Positions 46,901-59,060 of a stretch of 64,000 nucleotides of DNA are shown in pieces. The stretch's first letter is position 1; each line of letters begins with the position of its first letter. This stretch comes from Lycocorax pyrrhopterus obiensis (Eukaryota; Chordata; Aves; Passeriformes; Paradisaeidae): NCBI GenBank assembly GCA_014706295.1, contig JACSVZ010000016.1, positions 3,949,168 through 4,013,167 on the forward strand, read 5' to 3'. The position numbers and the translations under genes were made by a program. The notes below the pieces were generated by a model. The model saw nothing but the letters and a program-made list of their open reading frames with translations. It had not been told where the DNA came from and did no database searches.

Positions 46901-48815
46901 AAAATAGAAAGTTATGCATACAAGTGCAACAAAGTGCTTCAGCATTCTGCTAAGGACACACTGTATGAACTGGTTGGTGCTGCCTGGTAGGCAGGTGGTG
47001 ATAACTTGTCACATTTTATCTGCTATAAACAGCTGAAAACTAACTGAAGGTAACCTTGTAAAGAATGGAAGGGGTGTGCGTTTGTGCTGTGGTAGGTCAC
47101 AGAAGGCTTAGGATCCCCATGACACAGGCTCCTGACTGAAGACATGACATACCAGGAGAAAAAAAAAGAGGAGAATGCCCAGTTTGCTGAGTGATGTGTT
47201 GAGTTGCACAGGGAGGATAATCTGTCCCCAGCCCTGGAACTGCAGCCAGAGCTGCCACTGTCCCAGCTTCGTATTCTGTGCTGCACAGAGAGACGCTCTC
47301 CGTCACAAAACGTAGCTCATCTTTTCCACACCCATCAGTCCTCACTGTAGTTTTGCAGACAGTTTATAGGTTTTTATAGGTGAGAACACATAGAGCAAAT
47401 AGCTAGCAATGCTGAAGAGCTGCCCTGCTACCCAATGCACTTTGCAGTAAAGTGGGTGGGTTTTTTTTTTTTCAATTCTTACTGATTTACCCAGGGGCAG
47501 ATCTCCCCAGACACAGGACTGTGGTTTTCCCCGAGTCTGTACTCCCTGCTGGCAAATAACCTGAAAAGTTACAGAGGCTGGCAGGGATCATTTGAAAAAA
47601 ATGCTTTTTACAAAAATAGAACTTTGCTTCTCCTCTAGGAAGTACCTTGAAGCTTCATCAGCAGTGCTGCATTCAGTTAGTTCATATTAACATGAATTGC
47701 AGTTAGGCTGAGACTTCTTTTACATACTATGTCAGAAGAATCAAAGTCAATTAATAGGTCTTAAAAATTGTGACATAATATTAATTGCTGGCAGCTCTGA
47801 AGTGCAGAATCTACCTACTTATTTAAGTTTAAACAAAAAGCAATTTGGACAAGTCCTGTGGGCTGTCTTGTGTGAGCTCAGACAAGTTGATCCAAAGCAG
47901 AGGTCTAGGATTAGCTGTGCACAGAAGGCAAAAAGGCCAGGTCTTTCAGTATTTCTTGTGTTCCCTATCAATAAAAGGATATACGGCTCTACAGAACAGG
48001 AAAGCAATGTTCCTGCCTATGGAATGAGCACATCCTTTCCCCTACCCTGCAGCAAAAATATTTTAACCTAAGTCTAGTGTTCTCACCTCCTGAATTAACA
48101 TGCAGTTGGCTAATTTTAGGGAGCCTTAACTAGCCCAGTTCTTTTTGCACTGGGACGTTGTGGACATCCTTGGAGTGAAAGCTGGTCATGCTTTTTGCTC
48201 TGATGAACCAAGACGTTCAAGTTAACAGGCATACTAAGGTGCTTCATTCAGGGTTTGTTTGTTTTGAATTTGATTCTCCTGTTCTTCATATATTCCCATT
48301 GTAGCGCATATGTTCAGAATTGTTACTTGAATCTGTAGTTGCATAAAATGGTGTAGGAAGGGATGCCTTCAGAACACACAGCTGCTAAATTATGCAGGTT
48401 TATTTCTAGTAGATGATATCTGTGTCGTATAACTGTAGTGGACCTGATTATTTCTTGAGCTGACATAGGTTAACCCTCTGCACCCTAGCTCTGTTTAATC
48501 ACATTCAGATGTTAATCTGATGCACATGTTGAAATTTAAGATTGTGACATTGGATTTTTGTCCGTTTATCCAAATATGGCAATGGTTTTTATTTTGGGTT
48601 ATCAGGTAATAGCTGTTCGGGCTCTGGCCACTAGAGTATGCACTCTTCTGTACGGGCTGGAATATCATCCTTCTCTTTTCCCTCTGTAAAACAGGTGGAA
48701 GGTGCCAAATATGCACGTGCATCTAGGTCTCCTGTTGGTTCCAACAGTAGTTCATTATTCCTTATTTGAAAATACGGTTTGTGTGATGATCAGCATAGTT
48801 CTTCCTGAAGCAGTG
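43926..48815. other. Unique non-coding sequence
   Basis: No gene, CR1 or LTR recognised. A purine-rich patch lies at about 44,381-44,403. The frames of 90-120 codons (for example minus 44,242-44,595) have no recognisable motif. The segment around 45,100-45,190 has some regulatory-looking AT words but is not distinctive. Confidence 0.5.
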
Positions 48816-48834
48816 AAAAAAAAAAAAAAAAAAA
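48816..48834. repeat. A19 homopolymer run
   Basis: Nineteen uninterrupted A residues, on the plus strand, sit immediately before a GC-richer segment containing the longest open frame in the window. A run of this length could be the tail of a retrocopy inserted upstream on the plus strand. However, I recognise no gene-like or CR1 sequence just 5' of it, and I see no target-site duplication. A simple slippage tract is equally likely. Confidence 0.95.
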
Positions 48835-48857
48835 GAGTCGAATGAGTTTGGGGGTTT

Positions 48858-49373
48858 TTGGTTTGTTTTGGTTTCCCCCACCCACCCTGTTCTTCCCCAT
48901 CTGGAGACTGCAGCTCTAAGATGTTCCAGTCTTTGTTCTGGGAAAGCTGCAGGTCAGTGCAGGAAGCGTGTGTGACTGCTGGAGTGAGGGCGATCCCAGG
49001 GGTGGGAACAGGCTGCCAGCGACCGCCTGGAGCTACTCACCCTGCACAGTGGCTACTTGTGCCTTGCTGTTTTCTGTGCTTCAGAGGTGGAAGAGCTTTC
49101 TCTAGTGGAGGTCACACCTCCTGTTCTGGTGTTGCTTTAACTGGGAGATGGCAAAGAAAGGCTGCCAGCGTGGGTTACCAGTGCAAACAGTGCACGTGTA
49201 ACAGGACATTACTTCAGGAACAAATGCTTCACTTTTCTGAGGCAGGAATTTTCTTGTCTTGTTGGGAACAGTGTCCAGGAGCTGTAGATAAGAAATTCCT
49301 GAAGGTAAGTATAAAGCTAGACCCTCCCATTAGTTTTACATTGAATAGAAAAATTTCCATGGAATTTTGCTGA
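48858..49373 (+). other. Longest ORF in the window (171 codons); contains an exon-like segment at 49,085-49,304
   Basis: The frame begins just after the A19 run and is Cys/Ser/Gly-rich (SPSGDCSSKMFQ, YQCKQCTCNRTLLQEQ) with no domain I recognise. Within it, 49,085-49,304 is bracketed by a good acceptor (GCTGTTTTCTGTGCTTCAG) and a consensus donor (CTGAAG|GTAAGTA), giving a 220-nt segment that is open throughout. A 171-codon frame is mildly unusual for chance in this composition, and GC-richness lowers stop frequency here. I regard it as possibly an exon of an unannotated transcript, more likely non-coding. There is no promoter or poly(A) support. Confidence 0.2.
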
Positions 49374-52300
49374 CTTTAGGTGATGGTTATTTATCGCCAA
49401 AAAAATCCTGTCTGCTTCTGAAACCTTTGCCTCACACAATTACCTGGCCACCCACTCACCATCTGCTAAACATGATCCTGCTTCATTAAAGAAAGAAAGA
49501 AAGAATATGATGTTTTATGGAGGAAGTATTTTGGGATTTGTACATATATAAGTGTTGATAGCAGAACTAATGGCCTCCCAGGACTTTTTCTGCACTGCTG
49601 TTGCCTCACCAGCCCATCCCTAACCTGTGGCAGTACACGGGGTTATGTCTGAAGTTCAGCATTTTGTGTTTGGCTCTGCTGAAGTGTGTGATGCTCATCA
49701 GCTCATTATTGTTTGTCAAGGCCCCTCTGAACTGCAGCTCTGATCTGCAGAGATGTGCTGGTATGACCTTGCTCTGGGCCCAATGTCCCAGTTCCTTTTC
49801 ACAAGCAGCCCCTGATGGTTCTAAGTCTTTTGGGGCTCTTCCTGCTCTTTTTATAGCCAGCTGCCTTGTCTTTTTAGGGCCAAACAGATTCCTGAAGGTG
49901 CTCTGAAAGGGTTTTACCTAAGTCTTCTAAGCACTGCAAAGTGTTGAATAAAAGTTTAAACACCAAATTTGATATTGGCATCATGGGCATTAGTAACATG
50001 CAGGTCTCTTAACTCTGCTCTGAAAATGAGCAGTCTGTCATTGAGCTATGAAAAAGTAAATTGGGAGCAAGCAGCAACTCAGTAAATACCTGTAAATGGG
50101 GTTTTTTTTGTATTAGCCCTGTATCATGTGTCACAGTCTCCAACATCTGTCCTCAGAGTCTGGAACCTTGTTAGCAAATGTCTCTGTGGCAATTGCCTCA
50201 GTTTGATGGTGAATCATTTCATGCACTTCAGCTATGATTTCTGCCTTAATTCTTGTCTAGTCCAAACGATTAAGGGAAGCAAATGCTGTAGAGATTAGGG
50301 GGAAAGCTTTTATCTTAGTCGAAGGAATTGGATCATGGTCTATTTTACCAAGCATCCTGAATCTAAAATTTTCCATGACTTTTCCACTAGATTATTGGGG
50401 GCAATAGTTAACAAGAGGTATGATGTAAAACAGGACATCACAGATAATATCTGCCATTAAATGTTCTGGTTTGGGCTTATGACAAATGCTATTTCATGAG
50501 ACAATGAACTGAATCCTGTTAGCATGAGAATGTACAGAAAGAGCCCAAACCATTACAGTGCCATGAAGGTTGGTTCAAGAGCAGAAAGGTGTACCTTAGG
50601 GGAAGAAAAACCCCATAAAACCAAGCAATCCTGACTGTGCTGTAATGCAAAGTAACCAGAAAGAATTCCATTGTAGCAGAAGGAAAGACGAACCGTACAG
50701 AGAGTACAGTAACTGCCATGACTGACCTCTGCCATAAATATTTTTGGGAATGATTCGGTAAAGTTGAAAACAATTGCATTTCCAAGTGTGACTATTGATT
50801 TTTCTCCTGTGTTGGCATGAAGTTATAGAGGCCACAGTTTAGAAAATCTGGGCCTGATCTTTTGGAAAACCACTTTGTCCCAGTCATCTTGTAGTACTGC
50901 TAAAAATGAAGTTCATGTTTTTCAATGGTCTTGTGCACAATCAGGTACAGATTTCATAGCTGCTTTTGAAAACCACTTTTAAAATCCTTTTGCTTGCTTA
51001 TTGCTCAGATGGGATATGCCCAAGTTCACAAGAATTATGTAGAGCTGAATTTATTAAAGGTTTTAAAACAATTTCAGATCTTCTGCAAGTTTCTAAATAA
51101 GTATGAAATCTTAGAAGATAATTTTTTGCTTGATCTTACATTTGTTTGAAGTTAGTGGTGGATTTCCCATTGATTTCATTAGTGTGGCATGAAGCTCCTG
51201 GGGCAAAAGTCCCAGTGTATTTTGGTCTATTTTTGGACTTATGTTTGCAAGAACAGTGGAATGAGTGCAGGCATCTCTCATGAGTCAGAGGAGAGAATTC
51301 TCCAGTGGGCATAGTTATAATAAATTTAGCCCAAATCCTTCAGCTGATAATTAGAACTAAGGCAGGGAGGAAATAGTGAGTACCTTGTCAGAGGTAGTAT
51401 AATTCCTGACCTCCTCCAATAAGCTGGAAGTCCTGTGGTAAAAATAAAAATATTATAAAAATAACTGAGATGACTGTGATTTCTGTCTGATTTGCCTCTT
51501 TTCTAATGAACATGATAATATCTGCTGCAACCAGATCTGACAGTAGAAACTTGGAGGTATACTTTATTAGAAGCTGATGCATTCTGCTTTGTTCAGTATA
51601 TTGTTAGGGGTTTTTAATGGGTTTTATTAATTGTTTGGTTCTCTTAAGTCTACCTAGGTTAGATTACAAGGTGACTATACAGTCTAAATATATTTATATA
51701 TTGGATTAAACATAAGCATCTTGATTTTGCAGATAGTATTTCTAAAGCAGACTAATCTGTGCTGCGAAGAGCTGCCTGGTTTGCCAGGTAGTAGCTTTTG
51801 ATTAATAAACTCAGATTTCACTCTGATCTCACACTGCAGCACAGTCAGGTGGCACTGCTGGTGCCTCTGGTGCAGGCAGTGGAGGAGATCAGCAGATTGC
51901 TGTGGGTAGTCAGAAATATAAAGGCCAAACCATAAAGCCATTCAGGTGCCCAACTCCTGGGATCTTTGGATAGATGGCTGTTTGGTGTCTTGGTTTTTGG
52001 TGGTTGGTTTGTTTGTTTTATGGCTTTTTCCTCCCTATATTCAAATTTCTAGACTGGCCCTTGGTTACGTTTTTAAAGGTCAGATTTGGTGCATGTTCCA
52101 GCTAAATGGGGTAGATACCCCCCCTGCTTCCACTCCATCTGGGGAGGAATTTCATGCTGTGAACTCTATTCCAGTAAAGACCATAAAACTGCCTGTCTCC
52201 TTTGTTTCTATGAATTGTGGGAAGCCTTTTAGCAGGAAATGTTCAATGTGGGTTCCCACATACCACCAAGACTATTATTATCCATTGCAAAAGGGCACAC

Positions 52301-55300
52301 AGCAATTTAGCCCAATTTGATTTGGCCTTTACTAACTTCATCCTTGATTCCTAGTAGACTGCCTTTTTTCTCTGTCAATTCATTTTCCATGTAGTTTAAG
52401 AACTTTTATATGCAATAAAACTTATAATGGTTGTAATTTATTCGCCTCAATACAATTTTGACATCTTTCTGTCCCTCTTTGCTACAGGCATTCTCCCTAA
52501 TGGTCACGAAGATGAACATTTCTGGAATTGCCTTAGGAGGAGTTCCACTGGAGAATAAAGAGAGACTAAAGTCTCCTAGGACTACCAAAATGCCTGTCTC
52601 ATGAACAAAATATGATATGGACAAAGTGAGCTGGATTTTGAGAGTATATATAACCTGTTCACTTTAACAGGAATTGTGTTGTGGCATGGGCTTAGTTTTG
52701 ATTGAAAACTCTGAACTTACTTTGCATATGTAATAGCTACTGTACAAAACAGATGTGATCATAATTCATTTAATTGGAGCTAAGAAATCTGTCCAGTCAG
52801 AGGGATTTTTTTTTAAGTGACTGTGGTAGAATGTGAAATCCTGCACCTTGGTTTTAGAGTGTCCACAGCCCATTCCCAGCAGTATAATCTCTGAGGGAAT
52901 ACAGTGAGTCCTAATGGGCACACACACCGACCCTGGAAACGCTGTTTGTGAGGTGTCTGGTTTACGTGGAAGCGGTGACTTCCCACAGGTCTTTCAAGCC
53001 GTGCTGTGAGGCATGAAGAGGTCAAAGGACTTATCAAAGTCTTGCAGAATGCCAGCTGAAATTCAGATCTGATGTGCTTCTGGCTCGATTCAGGTTGCTA
53101 CTCAAGCCACTGGAACACAAAGCAGCTTAGGCAGGCTGGGAGGTAACCCTGGAGCAGTTGGCTGAGCACTTGAGCACTTTTCAACAAGCAGTTGAAAATG
53201 CTGAGGGATTTTCCCCTTTTTCTGGATTCCACATGGAAACATAGCTCATTTAGAGAGGGGTAGGAAGGTGTTGCTTGTTCTTAATGAACAGTTCCTGTAA
53301 AGTTCTAATTTCTTATCATCTCTGGAAGTTTTTGATGATAAAGCAGAGCTGTTACATGAAGCCTGTGATGATGTGGGGCAGTGGGTGTGAATTTGCTGGT
53401 GCTCAGCTGGATTCCCATTATTGCCTTCCCTATAAACAGGCCTGTCCCAAGCAGGACATGTTCCTTGTCTCTCGGGGAAGAACAGCCTTTAGAGGAGGGA
53501 GTTGGTCCCTCCAAGCACAGGGACAGTGCTCTGGGATTAGAGGGATTCTCTAGGTTTGAGCTGCTGTGCTCTGGGTTTATTCAGGAGGCGAATGAGAAGT
53601 TTCTATACAAGAGGAAGAATCCTGTCGCTGAGCCACTTGTGAACATAAATCCTTGGTGCTGGGCTGGCTGTCAGAGCTGGCTTCTCAGCAAGAAAAAGGT
53701 GCATTAGCCTTGCTAATATTTAAGATTACAGATGGAGTAGGAGCATTTTAAAAGGACTCCTTTTCCTTGGACTTCTCCGTTTTACTACACTGTTCTCCTA
53801 AGAATATTACCTTAGCTTACCTCTGGAAAATGGCCAGTGAACCTCGTGAAAGTTTTATGGCAGTTTATTACTGCCTAATTCACCTTTCAAAGTGAGAGTG
53901 AGATTTTCAATTGCTTTCCAGAACTTTGTCCTTGCTTGCTGCATCTGAGGGCCAAAGTTTACACCAAATATTATAATGTCTGAAGCCGTTAAGCCCCTGT
54001 CATTAATGTGGTGCTTATATTTAATCCTAAATAGACAGTGATTTTGTCATGTAGAAAAAGGGCTAATTTTGGAATATTAGGCTAAAATACCATACAGAAG
54101 TGCTGAAAACCTTTCCTTTTTGTGATTTCTAGTTAAGGAATTTTGTCTCTGATTAATACATAACTGAACATGCAGTTCGATGTATCTAGAGAGTTTATAT
54201 TCAGCATGGCAATAAAAATATCCATTAAATATCAAAAGGAAAAACATGTTTTGAAACACCTTTAATATTTTGGGGTTTTTTTAGGGAGATCTGAAACTAA
54301 TCTCATTGTTCTCTGCTTTCAAAAACTACCAAAAAGCCAAAAATGAATTTTTATTTTCTTGTTTCATATTTTTCAAAATGTTGCTGTAGTTTAACACGTG
54401 CATAGAATTTCCTAGGTGCTTTTTCAGTGGAACTAATTTTACATCTAACCCCATTATTTTAATATGGTATTAAACCAGTTTTTCCTGTCTGAGGAATTGT
54501 ATTCACATAGCAAAGGTGTGTCAAGGGTATGGAAGCCCGTGTTTGATTAGCAGTGGGATATATTTCACCTGTAATTTTCTTTATATCAGGAAAGGAAAAG
54601 ATGGTGTCTTTTATCTGTGGACTTCTGGAGAGGAGATGCTGCACACAAACACAGCTCCTCAAAGTAAAATTGTCACGCCAAACAGTCAAGTCTGAGTCTG
54701 TCATTTGAGGAGTTGTGGTACAGAATTAACCCACTGTTAGGTGAGTTTATGTAGTGCCGTTTTCGTAGCAGTTGTTAAATTTGTCAGGGACTAATTTTAT
54801 TGTGTGCTGGCTTTCCTCTATCCTGTCGACAGACAGAATTAGACAAAAGCCAAAATATTCAAGCTTCCTCCAATTTTGGATGCCCAATTTCAAATTCTAG
54901 GCAGTGGTTTTGCAAAATGTGTAATAGCTCTTGGACACTAAGGTGTGGCAATGGGAAAGTGGAAGAAATGATCCTGGTTTAGAAGGCCTGAGTTTGTTTC
55001 AGCCCTCAGCACAAGTGATCTGTGAGGTTCACGCAAAGTAGGAGGAAACAAATCATATGTAACAAATGTTGAATTTGTGATAAGATCTTATCAAAGCAAG
55101 ATCAAATAATTCTCTGATAACAATTCTGTAACCTTTAAAAACTCAGGGTTTGAACCCCGTGAGCAGGGATTTGGGTTTGTGAGCAGTTGCTCTCAGTTAC
55201 TCCATTGCCCTGTGCTGTAGCTCTGGGGAGTGGTGGAGCCTGGTAGATCCCAGGCAACATTACCAGCATTCTCTAGTGTGGGGTGGTTTTTCTTTTGCTT

Positions 55301-56839
55301 TGGTTTCTTCTGTTTGTGTTGGTTTGGGGTTTCTTTTTTTTTTTTTTGTTCTTTTTTTACTTTTTCGTTTTTCTTCTGTAAATAAAGTGGAATTTGGCCT
55401 GGAGGATTCACTCCAGTTTTTCCTCTTCAAAATCTGTTTTGGTGTTTTGCTAACAAGAGAAAATGAAGCTTGCAAAGTAATCCAGTCTACTTCAGACAGG
55501 ATTATTTTCAGAGGCCGTCAAATGAAAGGATCATCACAAACTGAGGTCATTTGATGCTATAGAGCTCTCATGCAAAGTTTTGATGTAAGTGGGGTGCCAG
55601 ATTAGTTCAGCTGAAATTGCACAAATGCTCTAATGTGCTACAGATACAGCAAAGTGCAGACTTTCCAGTCTCACTAATACAAAATCAAAGTTGTAATTCT
55701 GTAATCTACTAGCAGCCAACTATCTTCAAACCACTCTATTTCTAAAAGAAGCAATTTGGCTACAGTGGCCCATTTTCTAGTTGTATGACTTTGAATAAAT
55801 GCTTTTAGTGGCACAGCATTGGAGTGTCACAAATGCACCTCTTTGGTTTTGCACTATAAATTTGAAGATAATTTCCTGCTTTTAGTCGTGGGGTAAAAAG
55901 AAAATCAGGAGTTTCAACTGTTTCCAATTTCAGAATTACCCATCTAGCATTTGCTAAAAAGTGTCATTTAAAAACATGTATTGAAAATGATCAAGTTGGT
56001 TGCTCTGCTTCAGCCCTTTATTGTGTCAGTTCTGTTTCCAGGTGGGCAGGCAGGATGGGCTCTGACAGAAAACAGTGGGTTCTCCTTAGTTCTGACAGCA
56101 GCAATGCCAAGGCCTTTGGCTCAGAATGCTTTCTGTGGTAGCTCCTCTGTGGGATATTTTGCCCTGTTCTGAGACCTAGCATGATTCAATTCCAGTGTAA
56201 CTTTCTGATCGCTCCTCTGTGTGCTACAGAGCTCATCACTTTATCAAACATTGGGAATCTTCTGATTTCTGTTATCCATAACAACTGCTGCACTTACTCA
56301 TGCCTAGCTTGCCTACAAGATTTAGTGCACATTGAATGCGTAACTCATTTATCACAATGTGGTGATGAATTTACTCCATACATCCCTATTTGTCTGTGAA
56401 ACATTTCCTGCTTCCAGAAATCATGCTGAAATTTGAAAATACTGTGATAATTCAGAAGAACTACAAGAATTTTAGTCTGTTAGCTGGTATTTCTCAGCGT
56501 GCTCACAAATAATGGATAATGGAAGTGGATTTAGCATGTTTAATTGCAGAATTTCTTGTGCATCACTTTGACTAAATGTAATAATTATTACACTTGTGCC
56601 AGGTGAAATGTTATACAGCTAGTGAGGAATCTGCTATGTGCATTCCATAAGTGAAGATTTTTGGGAAAAGTGAGTGCTGATCTCTTTGCAGGTTTGCTGG
56701 CATTTTTTTTCCTGCCAGGAAGGCTTGGGTAATTTATGGCAGCTTTGCCTTCTTATGATCCTTTAGCTTATTTCTTCTGCAGGGCAGGGTGATGCTGGCC
56801 ACAGGTACAGACTGGGGGCTGTGAGCAGCCTGTGGGAAG
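49374..56839. other. Unique non-coding sequence with simple repeats
   Basis: No gene recognised. Simple tracts are (AAAG)4 at 49,488-49,505 and a T-rich stretch at about 55,285-55,380 with a T14 run at 55,334-55,347. The lysine-rich minus-strand frames at 55,193-55,475 are only the complement of this tract. A splice-like segment at 54,590-54,740 (acceptor ATTTTCTTTATATCAG, donor GTTAG|GTGAGTT) is closed in all frames, so at best it is a non-coding exon. Confidence 0.5.
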
Positions 56840-57185
56840 CAGGCAACCTCATTGCTCTCTGCAGCTTCCTGAGGAAAGAAAGTGGAGAGGGAGGTGCTGA
56901 GCTCTTCTTCTCGAGGTCTAGTGACAGGACATGTGGGAATGGCTCAAAGCTGTGCTAGGGACAGGGTCAAACTGGACACAAGGAAGCATTTCCTTACTGA
57001 AGAGTGGGGTCAGACCCTAAAACAGGCTTCCTGGAGAGGTGGGCAATGCCCCATGCCTGTCAGTGTGTAGGAGGTATTTGCACAGTGCCTTTAATAACAA
57101 GTTTCAACTTTTGGTCGGTCCTGAAGTGATCAGGCAGTTGGATGAGATGTGACCGTTGTCAGTCCCTTCCAAATTGAATAGTCTG
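56840..57185 (+). mobile_element. CR1 LINE 3' end, plus strand
   Basis: The order of conserved CR1 3' words is clear: CATTGCTCTCTGCAGCTTCC, GGAGAGGGAGGTGCTGAGCT, CTAGTGACAGGACATGTGGG, CTGGACACAAGGAAGCATTT, CAGGCTTCCTGGAGAGGTGG, TTTTGGTCGGTCCTGAAGTG, CAGGCAGTTGGATGAGATG, and finally CCCTTCCAAATTGAATAGTC at the tail. This variant ends in a TTCTATT-like tail and its 3' UTR differs from the copies at 28.9 and 35 kb, so it is another subfamily. The copy is 5'-truncated. The short frame at 56,882-57,070 is remnant and not functional. Confidence 0.93.
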
Positions 57186-57959
57186 TTTTATTTTAACACT
57201 TAGAGTGTGTTACTGTGTCTGTCACTCTCAGTGCAGCAGCAGCAAGCAGAACTTCCCAAGAACTTTGTCTTGCTTAATTCTCAGAGAATCTAAAATATGC
57301 TCCTACCTCCAAGATCTCAGCTCAGCCATGCTACTGAACCAAATAAAGATTATTGGGGTGCACAGAGTCATCTGCATGGCATCCTGAGTTGTATCTTGTA
57401 CTGCATTTGGGACTTGGGTCCTGATCTGGGGACACGAGCTGAAATGAGCTGTAATAGATGATGACCATGCTGACCTTGGAGTTAATGGGGGACCTTTCAT
57501 TATTATGGCTGGTGACATGCATCTGCCTCACACGTGCTTTTCCATCTCCTGGAAACTGAGGATATTTCTTTGCAACATCCCCGTCTTGTTTCCAACACAG
57601 GCTTTCAGATCCCCCCATGAGCAGTGCTTGGTGACATATTCTGCATTTAGAAAATGGCCCAGTAGTTGTCAGTATTTTAAAATAACTGCTCAGAAACTAT
57701 TTGTGACAATAAGAGTAAGAGTCTGGAGACATTTGAGAGTGTGGACTTCCCAGATTGATCACTAGGAAGGTGGGCTGCTGCCCTGAAGTGCTACCCCATT
57801 CATCTTCCTAAAGAAATGAGTATATGACAGTGTGTGACAACTGATCTGCCACTGAAAAGAAATGCTAATCCACATCTAGCAAACCTCTGCAAGTAAACCC
57901 CAAGCTTTATGTACAGGAACACTTTTAAAAATAGAATTCCAAATTAATGTGAGAGTGCC
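57186..57959. other. Unique spacer after CR1
   Basis: Single-copy sequence with short frames on both strands (57,205-57,387 plus; 57,331-57,618 minus) and no recognised domain or repeat. Confidence 0.5.
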
Positions 57960-58215
57960 CCTTTGAATCAAATTCTTCTCATATTGTGTATTTAACTGCA
58001 CAATGGCATGTCAAGTTTGTCAAGAGACAACTCACTTCCTTGTTTATAAACACGACTTCCCTTCCAAAGTCATGTCATGAGACTGGGCTTGAACGCTGGG
58101 AATCAAACTGTGAACGATTCCTGGAGAGAAAATACGAAGAGATAGCTCTCACAGCTTTGCATAAAATAGTTTTTCTGTTGTTAGCAATAACTTACTTTTA
58201 AAGTCCATTATTTCA
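57960..58215. promoter_or_regulatory. Putative regulatory element with a FOX-type palindrome
   Basis: This unique AT-rich segment contains a perfect 12-bp palindrome TGTTTATAAACA at 58,041-58,052, made of two inverted forkhead-like half-sites. It also has an octamer-like TTTGCATAAA at about 58,156 and several TCA/TGA-type words. The words are seen directly; that they bind factors is inferred from known consensus sites. It lies at the start of a 4-kb stretch with similar composition and no repeats, as expected for a block of regulatory DNA. Confidence 0.3.
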
Positions 58216-58539
58216 GGACTCTTGAGCAAAACTTGGCTCTAGCAGGAAATGAGTTTTGCTCGGGTTTTTTGTGTTATTTTTCTCACAAGTGATTTATGAC
58301 TCCGTGTTACTGCTGAAGCAACACTGCCCAATATCACAGGATGGGCACAGATGTCTGCAGAAGTTTTTTTTCCCCTATTTCATATCTTTTCACAATATAA
58401 TTTTGGACAGACCCTAGAAGGTTCAGTGTTTCAGCTGTACTGTTTTTCTTGCTGGAAAAGATAATACTGAGCATTCTTCTTTCTGACACCAGTGCCTTTT
58501 ACCTTGCTAATGCTGCAGTAGCTAAAAACTGAGAATTGG

Positions 58540-59060
58540 AACTCCTGGATGGATGGCCCTCCTAACTATTCCATTAATCTCTGGGAGGCCTATTTTACTT
58601 ATAAGCTGCCCTGCCACATTCCTATGCCTGGCCTCCTTTAAGCCTGGCATTTAGGTCCAATTGTTTAAAACAATCTCTTGTTGTAGCTGGTTGGGGTGAA
58701 ATGGAGCTATCTGTCAATTTGAAAAGGTCACTGGCTGTGTCAGAATGACAGTGATTCCAAATTATCCATTAATCTCCCAATTTAAAATTGTCATCCTTCT
58801 TATTACAGCCAGCCAGCCACAGAGGCTGAAATAGACCTCTTCTCTTACACCCATGACCAAGCAGCTTTTTTATTAGCTGGCAGATAAAATTGGCAGTGCG
58901 TTCCAGCATTAAATATTCATTGACCGCTCTCTTAAAAGAAATGTCTGCTAACAAGTTGAGAATATATGAGAAAACAGCCGAAGAAATTACAATTGATTTT
59001 CTTGTCTTATCTGCCAAGATTTGGGCTATATGATTAGTGTAACACACTCAGCATATTCTT
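58540..59060. promoter_or_regulatory. Putative conserved non-coding element (enhancer-like)
   Basis: The 11-mer CCATTAATCTC occurs twice (58,571-58,581 and 58,766-58,776), each time with similar flanks. Between and around the copies are CTGTCAATTTG at 58,711 (MEIS/PBX-like TGACAG on the complement), TGACAG at 58,746, a nuclear-receptor half-site AAGGTCA at 58,724-58,730, TTTTTTATTAGCTGG near 58,866 and AATTACAATTGATTTTC near 58,985. No repeat family is present. Dense homeodomain-type words in unique DNA are typical of developmental enhancers. The 92-codon minus frame at 58,769-59,047 is consistent with AT-rich conserved non-coding sequence rather than a gene. Confidence 0.35.

Noticed and set aside
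54590..54740. Exon-like segment with a good acceptor and GTGAGT donor
   Set aside because: Stops in all three frames; only a weak non-coding exon candidate.
55193..55475. Lysine-rich minus-strand ORFs
   Set aside because: Complement of a T-rich simple tract; the polylysine-like translation is an artefact.
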